This document shows, one piece after another, positions 8,301-15,537 of a stretch of DNA of 64,000 nt (within the stretch, counting starts at the first letter, position 1; every line of letters begins with the position of its first letter). Below the pieces are notes generated by a model. That model had not been told where the DNA came from, did no database searches, and saw nothing but the letters and a program-made list of their open reading frames with translations. Source of the DNA: Oscillospiraceae bacterium (GTDB lineage Bacteria; Bacillota; Clostridia; Lachnospirales; Lachnospiraceae). The position numbers were made by a program, and so were the translations under genes. The stretch covers positions 95,221 through 159,220 of the forward strand of contig JAETOO010000007.1 in NCBI GenBank assembly GCA_021771715.1, given 5' to 3'.

Positions 8301-9741
8301 CCGCTGCCAGAGCGGTCAGCGCCTGCGCCCTCACATTCGCGTACGTGTCCCGCTCCGCCTGCTTTGCCGCGATCTGCGCCTGCAGCTCGGCCTCCGTCGC
8401 CGCGATCTGATCCTGGATCTCCGAGCCGCCCGGCAGCTCCCCGATATCCGGGAGCGCTCCGCCGCCCGGCAGCTCTCCTCCGCCGATCTGCGTCAGGATA
8501 TCCGTGACATCCTCAATCGTGATACCGCCCGGCGTCACGCTGCCGGTGCCGCCCGGTGCAGATGTTTCCGCCCCTGCCTCGTCCTCGGGCAGAATCATAT
8601 CGCCCTCCTCCGCGCTGCCGGTCTTCACCGACTCCTGCGGCACAACTTCGGCCGCCTCCGTCTCCCCGCTGCCTGGCACACTGCCTCCCTGCAGCGCCGC
8701 GAGCTGCTGCTTCAGTACCTCGAGCTGTGCGTCCAGAATCGCGAGCTGTGCATCCAGCGCCGCGAGCTGCTGCGGCGCCGCCTCGAGCTGGGAGATCGCC
8801 GCGTCCAGCTGAGTCTTCTGCGTCTCCAGCGCCGCCTTCTGCTCCGGCAGCTTCGCGAGCGCCTGCTCTCCCTCCAGAAGCTCCGACTCCTTCTGGTCGA
8901 GCTCCTTTGCGGAGTCGTCAAGCTTGGTGAGCCCTGCCTCGATCTCGGAGAGCTTCTGCTCAAGCTGCAGCTGGCCCGAGATCAGCTGGGACGAGCCGGA
9001 ATTGATCTGGCTCTCCGCCTGGGAGGTCTGATTCGCCAGCTCCTCCTGTCCGCTCTCCAGCTTCTCCTGCCCTTCCTCCAGCTTTCTCTGGTTCTCCTCC
9101 AGCTCGCTCTCGGCCTCCTCGAACTTGCCGTCAAGCGCCCGCTTTACCTTCTGATTGACCGCCCTGATCTTGTCCTCGCGCAGCACGACCTGCACATTCT
9201 CCTCAATCAGGCCGGATGCGCTCACCGACGCGACCCCCTCGATGCTCTCGAGCTCCGGCAGAATCTCGTTGTTGACCAGATCCGTCAGCTCACTCTGCGT
9301 CAGATCCCCCGCCTCCAGCGCGGACACCATGACCGGAAGCATATCCGGATTCAGCTTCATGATAATCGGACTGCCGATGCTGTCATCCCAGTAACCCTCG
9401 ATCTGATCCAGGCTCTCCCGCATCTCGATCGTCACCGCATCCATGTTCGCGCTCTGCGAAAACTCCAAAATCACGAACGAAATATTCTCACTCGACACCG
9501 AGCTGATATTCTCGATATTGCTGATCGTCGCCATCGACTGCTCGACCGGCCGCGTCACGATCGACTCCACCTCCTCCGGACTCGCCCCCGGATACATCGT
9601 GTAGACAATCGCGTACGGCAGCGTCATATCCGGCAGCAGATCCGTCTGCATACTCGTAAACGACACATACCCCAGCACCAGCACCAGCACGACACCGACC
9701 AGAACCGTATACGGACGCTTCACACTATACTTCGACAACAT
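5368..9741 (-). CDS. Efflux RND transporter permease with a large coiled-coil insert
   Basis: This 1457-residue inner-membrane protein belongs to the resistance-nodulation-division family. The N-terminal helix (residues about 10-30) and porter start PDMTLPYAIVYTMYPGASPEEVE are typical. Between about residues 205 and 640 the periplasm-type loop is interrupted by coiled-coil heptads (repeats of the L-EEGQEKLE-SGQ kind), a Pro/Gly/Glu-rich linker and a second coiled coil. Membrane helices resume near 740 with the TM4 motif GMLVDNSIVVIEN (usually V-D-D in proton-driven AcrB types, here V-D-N). The C-terminal half repeats the fold and ends near FVIPCIYDLL. Family members are usually about 1000-1050 residues, so about 400 are extra. 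ATG 9741 follows GAGGGGAGA. No adaptor or outer-membrane partner is nearby, as expected in a monoderm. Confidence 0.92.
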   Translation of the reverse strand: MLSKYSVKRPYTVLVGVVLVLVLGYVSFTSMQTDLLPDMTLPYAIVYTMYPGASPEEVESIVTRPVEQSMATISNIENISSVSSENISFVILEFSQSANMDAVTIEMRESLDQIEGYWDDSIGSPIIMKLNPDMLPVMVSALEAGDLTQSELTDLVNNEILPELESIEGVASVSASGLIEENVQVVLREDKIRAVNQKVKRALDGKFEEAESELEENQRKLEEGQEKLESGQEELANQTSQAESQINSGSSQLISGQLQLEQKLSEIEAGLTKLDDSAKELDQKESELLEGEQALAKLPEQKAALETQKTQLDAAISQLEAAPQQLAALDAQLAILDAQLEVLKQQLAALQGGSVPGSGETEAAEVVPQESVKTGSAEEGDMILPEDEAGAETSAPGGTGSVTPGGITIEDVTDILTQIGGGELPGGGALPDIGELPGGSEIQDQIAATEAELQAQIAAKQAERDTYANVRAQALTALAAAGVNTSGDTTAIIGSIGSVKAELVTRRVQLADGLAQMDETLAQSSAQQEQIALGKLAIADGRKQLSEGRAQLEAAKKQLQSAQKKIASGQSSLPEALAQLNSAKINATIEMAVGKAELKEGQKQLDAALEQIRDQKEAAYDQADVTEIITVEMIKGILAAQNFSMPAGYVSEDGVDFLVRVGNKFDTTESLSELELLDLHMDDLDPILLGDVADVVVVDNSDEVYAKINGHSGVMFSMQKQSGYSTGVVSERIKERFAKLEEQKGVSFLNMMDQGIYIDLVVDSVIDNMLSGAVLAVLILLLFLRSARPTLVIACSIPISIMAAIVMMYFSGINLNIISLSGLALGIGMLVDNSIVVIENIYRLRGEGMPARKAAVEGARQVAGAIAASTLTTVCVFLPIVFTEGITRQLFVDMGLTIGYSLLASLVVALTLVPAMGAGLLKKAKERPSRVIGALQNGYAWLLRVSLHVKPLVVLLAVGMLVLSAYLSVSKGTAFMPEMESTQVSVSLQMPEGSTFADTAAMSDVVLERIAGVQDVTDVGAMIGGGGVMGAMGGGSGEDAVSMYVLLDENRTISNEALAAEIRDRTKDLDCELAIETSSMDMSSLGGSGISIHITGRDLDQLKRMAGEVAALVEGVEGTKNVSDGIAEKTLEQRIVVDKNKAMGYQLTTAQIFQFLQQKLADASSATTLSTLSKDYSVLVVSDTDEALTRDKIKKLKITGKDEENQDVDVPLSKLVEFQDTEGFSSINREAQTRYVNVTAELEDGFNIGLVAAEVEKALDGYEVPDGYSLSMEGEDETINEAMEQVVKMLLLAVLFMYLIMVAQFQSLLSPFIIIFTIPLAFTGGFFGLYLTNSPVSVIAMIGFVMLSGIIVNNGIVLVDTINQLREGGMEKREAIVEAGRSRLRPILMTALTTILGLATMAMGRGMGADMVQPMAIVTIGGLTYGTLLTLFVIPCIYDLLNRRKSVCGRELEEDTE

Positions 9742-9828
9742 AGGCTCTCCCCTCATTTCCGCCCGCATCCGACCACGCGGGCATCTCTCTTTACTCCTCT
9801 AACAGGTCTTATTTTCTCAATCAGAGTA

Positions 9829-9857
9829 ATCTTAAAACCGAATCTCCCCCCTGTCAA
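9829..9857 (-). promoter_or_regulatory. Promoter of the RND permease gene
   Basis: On the minus strand a consensus -35 TTGACA (9852-9857) and a -10 TAAGAT (9829-9834) are exactly 17 bases apart, about 90 bases ahead of the start codon at 9741. Confidence 0.7.
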
Positions 9858-9898
9858 TAACACTTCCACCGTTTATATTTTTTTAATAAACCGCAACC

Positions 9899-10244
9899 AG
9901 AGCCCCCCAGGGCCGTACAGCGATGACTATAGCGACTCTCAACGCCACATCCAAAGAACCTCTCAGGGGCCTACGGCGGCGACTGTAGCAAGGCCACAGC
10001 CAGAGAAGCTCCCAGGGGCGTACGACAGCGACTGTAGCGAGTCTTACAAGTTCTTAGGCCTCAGGATACCGGAGCAGCTGTAAAAATCCTGCCTTCCGGC
10101 AGGATTTTTAGTGGGCACTGTCTGAGACCCATGTGCATCCGGCACATGGGTCGAGTTGCCCACGGCAGCCGCGCAGGTATTCTGAGGCCTTAGAACTTGT
10201 TAGGCGAGCGATTCGGAGCTGCCGTACGCCCCTGGGAGCTTCTC
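9899..10244. repeat. Large folded inverted-repeat element with internal hairpins and partial upstream copies
   Basis: Arms of about 68 bases, 10003-10070 and 10176-10244, are imperfect inverted copies (shared blocks include GAGAAGCTCCCAGGGGCGTA and ACAAGTTCT-AGGCCTCAG). Between them lie three further stems: TAAAAATCCTGCC/GGCAGGATTTTTA (10081-10110, perfect), GTGGGCA/TGCCCAC (10111-10117 with 10157-10163), and GACCCATGTGC/GCACATGGGTC (10126-10152). Two diverged copies of the distal arm precede it in direct orientation, starting near 9899 and 9954. No reading frame is evident. It occupies the space between nrdD and the RND gene. It could be a miniature mobile element or a structured RNA. Confidence 0.8.
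10081..10110. terminator. Bidirectional terminator-like hairpin
   Basis: A perfect 13-bp stem with a TTCC loop is flanked by five A on the left and five T on the right, giving a T-run downstream of the stem on either strand. On the minus strand it lies about 165 bases beyond the nrdD stop codon and probably ends that transcript. It is the central stem of the larger folded element. Confidence 0.75.
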
Positions 10245-10274
10245 GTCCTCATGCCACTTCAATTAAGAATCTCT

Positions 10275-12407
10275 TTACATACTCTTCCGCTCCGCAATCT
10301 CCGCCATCTTCGCCGCATTCAACCGCGTATCCCCATGCACCCGGCTGTAGGACAGATACCCGTTCATCCGGTCAATCTTCGTGAGATTGCTCGAGCCGCA
10401 CTTCGGACAGACATCCATCTCCAGCTCCTGATGTCCGCAGTCGTCGCAGTACGCGAGCGACAGATTCACGCCCTCGTAGAACCCAAGCTGCATCGCGCGG
10501 CGGATCAAACTCTTGATTGCTTCTATATTATAGTCGATCGGATAGCGCACATACTGGATCTTCCCCCCGTTGCACAGCTCCCAGAACCGCCCCTCGAGGT
10601 CCTGCTTCTCGATCGGCGTGAGGTCCTCGGTCACATGGCAGTGAAAACTGTTGCTCACATACGGGCGGTCGGAGACGTTCTTCACGACGCCGTACTTCTT
10701 CCGGAACTGCTCGACCTGCAGCCCGCACAGGCTCTCCGCCGGCGTCCCGTAGATCGCGTAAAGCCAGCCGTCCGCCTTCTTAAATTCCGCCACCTTCTCG
10801 TTGATGTGCCGCAGCGTCTCGAGCGCAAACTGGCCGTCCTCAGCGAGCGACTTTCCGTTGTAGAGCTCCTGCAGCTCGTTGAGCGCCGTGATCCCGAACG
10901 ATGCGGTCATCGGCTTCAAAAGCTTCCCGATCTTCTCGCCCGGCTGCAGATGCCCGCCGTAAAAGCCGCCCTCACAGTACGCGAGCGGGTTCGTCGACGC
11001 ACGCAGCTGGCCGAGGTACTCGTAGGTGCGAATGTGCAGCCCGCGGATCATCTCGAGGTAGTAGTCGAGCACCTCGTAAAATTCCTTTCCCTCCTCGCGC
11101 GCCTTCGCGAGAATCATCGGCAGATGCAGGCTGACCGCGCCGACGTTGAACCGGCCGACGAAGACCGGCTTATCATTTTCATCCGCGGGCTCCATGCCGC
11201 CGCGCTCGTACCACGGACTCAAAAATGCCCGGCAGCCCATCGGACTGATGACCCGGCCGTATTTCTTGTACATCTCTGCGATGTAGCCCTCTCCGGTCAG
11301 GGACAGCCAGTCCGGATACATCGTCTTTGAGGAGCACTCGACGCCCTTCTCAAAGACGTCCTCGCAGGCGCCGCCCCTCCCGTGCAGCTTCTCGTCGTAG
11401 AGAAAGACGATCTTCGGGAACAGCACCGGCTTTTTGTTCCCCGGCCTGCCCTGGCCGCCCTTGTGCACCTCCAGAAGCGAGATGGCGACCATCTTCTCAA
11501 ACTCTGTCGTGCCAAGCCCGAGCGTCACCGTCACAAACGGATAATCGCCGCGCGACGAGCCGACCGTGTTCAGCTTGTACTCGATCCCCTGCCAGCCCTG
11601 GTCACAATCGCGGCGCACCTTCTTTTTCGCGTACGCGAGCGCGTGCTCCTCGACGCCCGGCCAGCTCGGATCGGCGTACGCGATGTACTCCTCCTGATAT
11701 TTGCGGAAGCTCTTCTCGGCGTACGGGGCGAGCACCTTGTCCACCTCCGGCACCGTGAATCCGCCGTACTGCTGCGCCGCCGTGCTCAGGATAATGTCTC
11801 CCATCACGTCAAAGGCCGTGTCCAGCGTCTTCGGCTCATTGTACCAGACGTTTCCCATCTCGAAGCCGCCCGTCAGCACTTCGGAGATGTTGAACAGACA
11901 GCAGTTCATCGTGTCCAGGCGCGCAGACTGGTCGTGGATATAGATGTACCCGTCCTTGCACGCCTGCCGCTCGTCCAGCGTCATAAAAAACTTGCGGTAC
12001 AGCTCCTTGTTCAGCTCGTTAAAGATCAGGCTGCGCTTCGTCGCGACGAGCGCGCTGTCCGTGTTCGCGTTGCTCTTGTCCCCGATGTAGCGGATCGACT
12101 GGCTCTTCGTGTAGACGTCGTCCATCATGTGAATGAAATCCTGCTTGTAATTCCGGTAGTCGCGGTAGCTCTTCGCCACGCCCGGATTCACCGCATCCAG
12201 TGCGCCCTCGACGATATTGTGCATCTCCGGGATCGTAATCCCGTCCCTTCCAAGCGCCGCCGCCCGCTCTTTCGCGAACCGGCAGATAAACGCGAGCTCC
12301 TCCTCGGTGAACGTATACATGATGCGCGCAGCCGACTTATTCACAGCGGCAATCACCTTTTCCACCTGAAACTTCTCATGCGTGCCGTCCTTTTTTATCA
12401 CGTACAT
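10275..12407 (-). CDS. nrdD: Anaerobic (class III) ribonucleoside-triphosphate reductase
   Basis: This 710-residue glycyl-radical enzyme reduces ribonucleotides to deoxyribonucleotides without oxygen. An ATP-cone allosteric domain occupies about residues 1-90 (MYVIKKDGTHEKFQ start). The catalytic barrel follows, with the SNANTDSALVATKRS and MNCCLFNISEVL regions. The C-terminus has the zinc site CDDC-x13-CPKC near residues 655-673 and the glycyl-radical loop RMNGYLSYSRV near 685, typical of Firmicute NrdD. Length is normal. The activase gene nrdG is not in the window. The start ATG is 10 bases after GGAG. The gene stands alone; the folded element at 10003-10244 follows it. Confidence 0.96.
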   Translation of the reverse strand: MYVIKKDGTHEKFQVEKVIAAVNKSAARIMYTFTEEELAFICRFAKERAAALGRDGITIPEMHNIVEGALDAVNPGVAKSYRDYRNYKQDFIHMMDDVYTKSQSIRYIGDKSNANTDSALVATKRSLIFNELNKELYRKFFMTLDERQACKDGYIYIHDQSARLDTMNCCLFNISEVLTGGFEMGNVWYNEPKTLDTAFDVMGDIILSTAAQQYGGFTVPEVDKVLAPYAEKSFRKYQEEYIAYADPSWPGVEEHALAYAKKKVRRDCDQGWQGIEYKLNTVGSSRGDYPFVTVTLGLGTTEFEKMVAISLLEVHKGGQGRPGNKKPVLFPKIVFLYDEKLHGRGGACEDVFEKGVECSSKTMYPDWLSLTGEGYIAEMYKKYGRVISPMGCRAFLSPWYERGGMEPADENDKPVFVGRFNVGAVSLHLPMILAKAREEGKEFYEVLDYYLEMIRGLHIRTYEYLGQLRASTNPLAYCEGGFYGGHLQPGEKIGKLLKPMTASFGITALNELQELYNGKSLAEDGQFALETLRHINEKVAEFKKADGWLYAIYGTPAESLCGLQVEQFRKKYGVVKNVSDRPYVSNSFHCHVTEDLTPIEKQDLEGRFWELCNGGKIQYVRYPIDYNIEAIKSLIRRAMQLGFYEGVNLSLAYCDDCGHQELEMDVCPKCGSSNLTKIDRMNGYLSYSRVHGDTRLNAAKMAEIAERKSM

Positions 12408-12707
12408 ACAGACTCTTCTCCTTTCCCAAACTTCCGTGCCCGCCGACGCGGGCGCTATCCTTATTGTAAATTTCGATTCTCATGACCGCCTCACCGCAGC
12501 TCCCTGCCATTCCCTGGTGTGCCGCTCAGAAATCAAATACCCATGCAAGCAAGCATGGCTGCCTGGCTCGTTGCTCACAGGAATAACCGCACAAAATGCC
12601 TTTCGGGTGATTCCGCGCAGTCATTTCCGCTGCGCCGCACGGAAAACAGAAATATCCCGGGGAAGGACCTGCAGGGGTTCCACCCCAGGATATTTCTTCG
12701 CATCTCT
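12408..12707. other. Gene-free stretch between nrdD and the deacetylase-like lipoprotein gene
   Basis: It holds the nrdD ribosome binding site, a short palindrome CCATGC-aagcaa-GCATGG (about 12542-12559) that shares CCATGCAAGCAAG with the dispersed repeat at 26225, and the terminator at 12644-12697. I see no gene and no clear NrdR box. Confidence 0.5.
12644..12697 (-). terminator. Terminator of the deacetylase-like lipoprotein gene
   Basis: AGAAATATCC near 12648 pairs with GGATATTTCT near 12696, and an inner CCGGGG/CCCCAGG stem extends it. On the minus strand it begins about 10 bases after the stop codon at 12708 and is followed by CTGTTTTCC. Confidence 0.65.
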
Positions 12708-14015
12708 TTATCTCGCCGGATCCAGGATCGCCGACACCTGGAAGTAGGAACCGAACGACCCCGGCGAGTTGGTGAACACGTACCCGGTCACCATTCTGCG
12801 CGTCTGGCGCAGGTACGTCTCGTTGACCTCCGTGTGATCTCCGTCCGCCCACATGCCGACCAGATACCGCAGCCCGCGGTTGATCAGAAACGGGCCCTTC
12901 TCCGAGCTGTAATCGACCTCCGCCCCGTACGGGTACAGCAGCGTGTCACAGCCGCCGACCAGCGGCCCGACGTTGTTGAACCACCCGGTGATATCCTGCG
13001 ACAGCGTCTCGTACGACATCTCGCTCATGCGGTCGTAGCTGTAGCCGGCGGACGCGAGCGTCCACCCCTGGTCGATCAGCGCAGCCGCCACCTCGCGGAC
13101 GGCAGATTGGTTCTCGGAATTGTCCACGCCCTCCGCCGCCTCGACGGGATAGCCGAACACGCCGCGCTTGCCCGCGACCGAGACGATCCCGCGCGCGCCC
13201 TGGAAGGAGAAGTCCGGATGCTCGTCAATAAACGCTTCCAGCACGGGGATCACGTCGTAGTCGCCCTTCAGCTCATGGCCGCCCTCGTCCGTGTAGACCG
13301 CGTCCACCTCCCCGTCCTCGCCGACGGTCAGCCTCGTCGCGACGCCGTCGCCGTTTCGCATCGAGCTGTAGCTCAGATTGTCGACGGAGAGGATCATCGG
13401 CTTCTTGCCCTGCGGCACCGTCGGGTGCAGCTCCGTCATCGTCACGGAGCTGCCCTCCTCCGTCTCCTGCGCAAGGCTGTGAATGTCGATCAGAATATAC
13501 CCGCTGTCGTAGAGCGTCTGCAGAATATTCCGGAACTCGGTCACGGTGATCATATTCGACCGGTAGATCGAGTCGTACTCGTCCCCGTCGAACGCGCGCG
13601 CCGTGTCCATCACGAGGTTCGTGAAGGAAAAGTGCGGGATATCTCCGTCATACTGGTACAGCTTCGAAATCCCCTCCTGGTACTGCGCGACTGCCTCCGC
13701 CTTCCGCTCGTCATCCCGGAGGCTCTCTGCGCTCTCCAGATACGCCAAAGCCTCCTCATACCGGTACTCCTGCGCCAGGCGGGCCGCCTGGTCGAGCGCA
13801 GCCTGACGCTCCTGCTCCAGCGCCGCCTCCGACTCCTTCTGCTCCCGCTCCGCCTTCATCTTCGGCGTCTCGACCGGTTCATTGTTCTCATACTGTCCCA
13901 GCGTCCCGATGCACTCCGCGATCTGGTAGTTCAGCACACTTCTGCTGCACCCCGTACCGCAAAGGAGCATCACGGCCGCGATTCCTGCCAGTCTCCATCT
14001 GTTTTTTTTCTGCAT
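12708..14015 (-). CDS. Lipoprotein with polysaccharide-deacetylase-like domain
   Basis: The 435-residue product begins with a lipoprotein signal peptide (LAGIAAVMLLCGTGC). Residues about 50-105 are a charged helical segment rich in Glu, Ala and Arg that looks coiled-coil-like. The remainder resembles the NodB/polysaccharide deacetylase fold: ILSVDNLSY in place of the usual T-F-D-D strand, a predicted VIPVLEAFIDEHPDFSFQGARG strand-helix unit and LLYPYGAEVDYS near the usual catalytic-proline region. The canonical metal ligands are not obvious, so it may be a degenerate or binding-only member. It is preceded by its own promoter (14048-14076) and followed by a terminator, so it is a single-gene unit between nrdD and gatB. 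Confidence 0.72.
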   Translation of the reverse strand: MQKKNRWRLAGIAAVMLLCGTGCSRSVLNYQIAECIGTLGQYENNEPVETPKMKAEREQKESEAALEQERQAALDQAARLAQEYRYEEALAYLESAESLRDDERKAEAVAQYQEGISKLYQYDGDIPHFSFTNLVMDTARAFDGDEYDSIYRSNMITVTEFRNILQTLYDSGYILIDIHSLAQETEEGSSVTMTELHPTVPQGKKPMILSVDNLSYSSMRNGDGVATRLTVGEDGEVDAVYTDEGGHELKGDYDVIPVLEAFIDEHPDFSFQGARGIVSVAGKRGVFGYPVEAAEGVDNSENQSAVREVAAALIDQGWTLASAGYSYDRMSEMSYETLSQDITGWFNNVGPLVGGCDTLLYPYGAEVDYSSEKGPFLINRGLRYLVGMWADGDHTEVNETYLRQTRRMVTGYVFTNSPGSFGSYFQVSAILDPAR

Positions 14016-14047
14016 AAGCTCTCCCCTTCTGCTCTGCTTTTGCTATC

Positions 14048-14076
14048 ATTATAGCTTTCCTGGCGGACAAGTACAA
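14048..14076 (-). promoter_or_regulatory. Promoter of the deacetylase-like lipoprotein gene
   Basis: On the minus strand TTGTAC (14071-14076) and a consensus TATAAT (14048-14053) are 17 bases apart, about 30 bases ahead of the start codon, in the short space after gatB. Confidence 0.7.
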
Positions 14077-14102
14077 GCGAAATGTACAAAAAAACGGATG
14101 CT

Positions 14103-15536
14103 TTAACCGAGCAGCTCCCGCAGCAGCTGGTTGACGGCTCCCGGATTCGCCCGGCCTTTCATCTGCTTCATTGTCTGGCCCACGAGAAAGCCAAGCGCTT
14201 TCTCCTTGCCGCCCCGGTAGTCGGACACCGACTGCGGGTTGGCGGCGATGACGCCCTCGACGACGGTGCGCAGGACACCGTCGTCGCTCACCATCTTTAG
14301 ACCGTGCTCCTCGACGTAGCGCTCCGGCTCCACATCCTCGTAGAAAATTTTCTCAAAGACCTCCTTCGCGACGGTCTGGTTGATCGTACCCGCGTCGGTC
14401 AGCTCGATCAGCTTTGCGAGGTGCTCCGGCGCAAAGGTCAGCTCCTCCGGCTCCATCCCTTCCTCCTTCAGAAGGCGCAGCGTCTCGCCCATCAGCCAGT
14501 TCGAGACCTTCTTGGGCTTGCCGCACAGGGCCGTCGTCTCCTCGAACACGTCCGCGAGCCGCTTTGACCCGGTCAGGATCTCCGCGTCGTATTCGGGAAT
14601 ATCAAATTCCTTTTTGTACCGCGCCAGCTTCTCCGTGCGCAGCTCCGGCTGGCGGTCCCGCACGGCCTGCAGCCACTCGTCGCTGATCACCACCGGCACC
14701 AGATCCGGGTCCGGGAAATAGCGGTAGTCATGCGCGTCCTCCTTCGACCGCATCGGATAGGAATACTCCTTGTTGTCGTCCCAGCGGCGTGTCTCCTGGA
14801 TCACGGGCTTCCCCTCCTCGAGCAGCTCGATCTGGCGCGCCCGCTCTCCGTCGATCGCGCGGGCGATCGCCTTGAACGAGTTCAGGTTCTTCATCTCCGT
14901 CCTCGTCCCGAACTCTTTCGCGCCGACCTCACGCACCGAGAGGTTCACGTCGGCGCGCATCGAGCCCTCCTGCAGCTTGCAGTCGGAGGCCCCGAGGTAC
15001 TGTACGATCAACCGAAGCTTGTCCAGGTAGGCGATGACCTCCTCCGCGCTGCGCATATCCGGCTCGGAGACAATCTCGATCAGCGGCACCCCGCTGCGGT
15101 TGTAGTCGACCAGCGTGCAGTCATCCCACTCGTCGTGGATCAGCTTTCCGGCATCCTCCTCCATGTGGATCTCGTGGATGCCGATCACCTTCCGCCCGGA
15201 CGCCGTCTCGATCTCAATGCCGCCGTCGTGGCAGATCGGAAGGTAGAGCTGCGAGATCTGGTAGTTCTGCGGGTTGTCCGGGTAGAAATAGTTCTTCCGG
15301 TCAAATTTGCAGTACTGGTTGATCTGGCAGCCTGTCGCGAGGCCGACCGCCATCGCGTACTCGACCACCTGCTTATTGAGCACCGGCAGGGAGCCGGGCA
15401 TTCCGGTGCAGACCGGGCACGTGTGGGTGTTGGGCGCGCCGCCGAACGCCGTCGAGCAGCCGCAGAAAATCTTCGTCTTTGTCGCGAGCTCGACGTGCAC
15501 CTCGAGCCCGATCACTGTCTCGTACTGTCTCGCCAT
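14103..15536 (-). CDS. gatB: Asp-tRNA(Asn)/Glu-tRNA(Gln) amidotransferase subunit B
   Basis: GatB (477 residues) binds the mischarged tRNA and the ATP-dependent kinase site of the GatCAB complex, which converts Asp-tRNA(Asn) to Asn-tRNA(Asn) and Glu-tRNA(Gln) to Gln-tRNA(Gln). The N-terminus has ETVIGLEVHVEL, the zinc-site cysteines CGCS and CPVCTGMPG, and the ANPQ-YYR-type segments YKNYFYPDNPQNYQISQ around residues 80-100. The C-terminal YqeY-like tail domain is complete to residue 477 (ANPGAVNQLLRELLG). Length is typical. It follows gatA with one base between stop and start, so the gatC-gatA-gatB order forms one operon. Confidence 0.97.
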   Translation of the reverse strand: MARQYETVIGLEVHVELATKTKIFCGCSTAFGGAPNTHTCPVCTGMPGSLPVLNKQVVEYAMAVGLATGCQINQYCKFDRKNYFYPDNPQNYQISQLYLPICHDGGIEIETASGRKVIGIHEIHMEEDAGKLIHDEWDDCTLVDYNRSGVPLIEIVSEPDMRSAEEVIAYLDKLRLIVQYLGASDCKLQEGSMRADVNLSVREVGAKEFGTRTEMKNLNSFKAIARAIDGERARQIELLEEGKPVIQETRRWDDNKEYSYPMRSKEDAHDYRYFPDPDLVPVVISDEWLQAVRDRQPELRTEKLARYKKEFDIPEYDAEILTGSKRLADVFEETTALCGKPKKVSNWLMGETLRLLKEEGMEPEELTFAPEHLAKLIELTDAGTINQTVAKEVFEKIFYEDVEPERYVEEHGLKMVSDDGVLRTVVEGVIAANPQSVSDYRGGKEKALGFLVGQTMKQMKGRANPGAVNQLLRELLG

Positions 15537-15537
15537 C

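Noticed and set aside
12519..14054. Plus-strand frame of 511 codons opposite the deacetylase-like lipoprotein gene
   Set aside because: The minus strand has a signal peptide, promoter, ribosome binding site and terminator; the plus-strand frame has none and is Arg/Val/Leu/His-rich shadow sequence.
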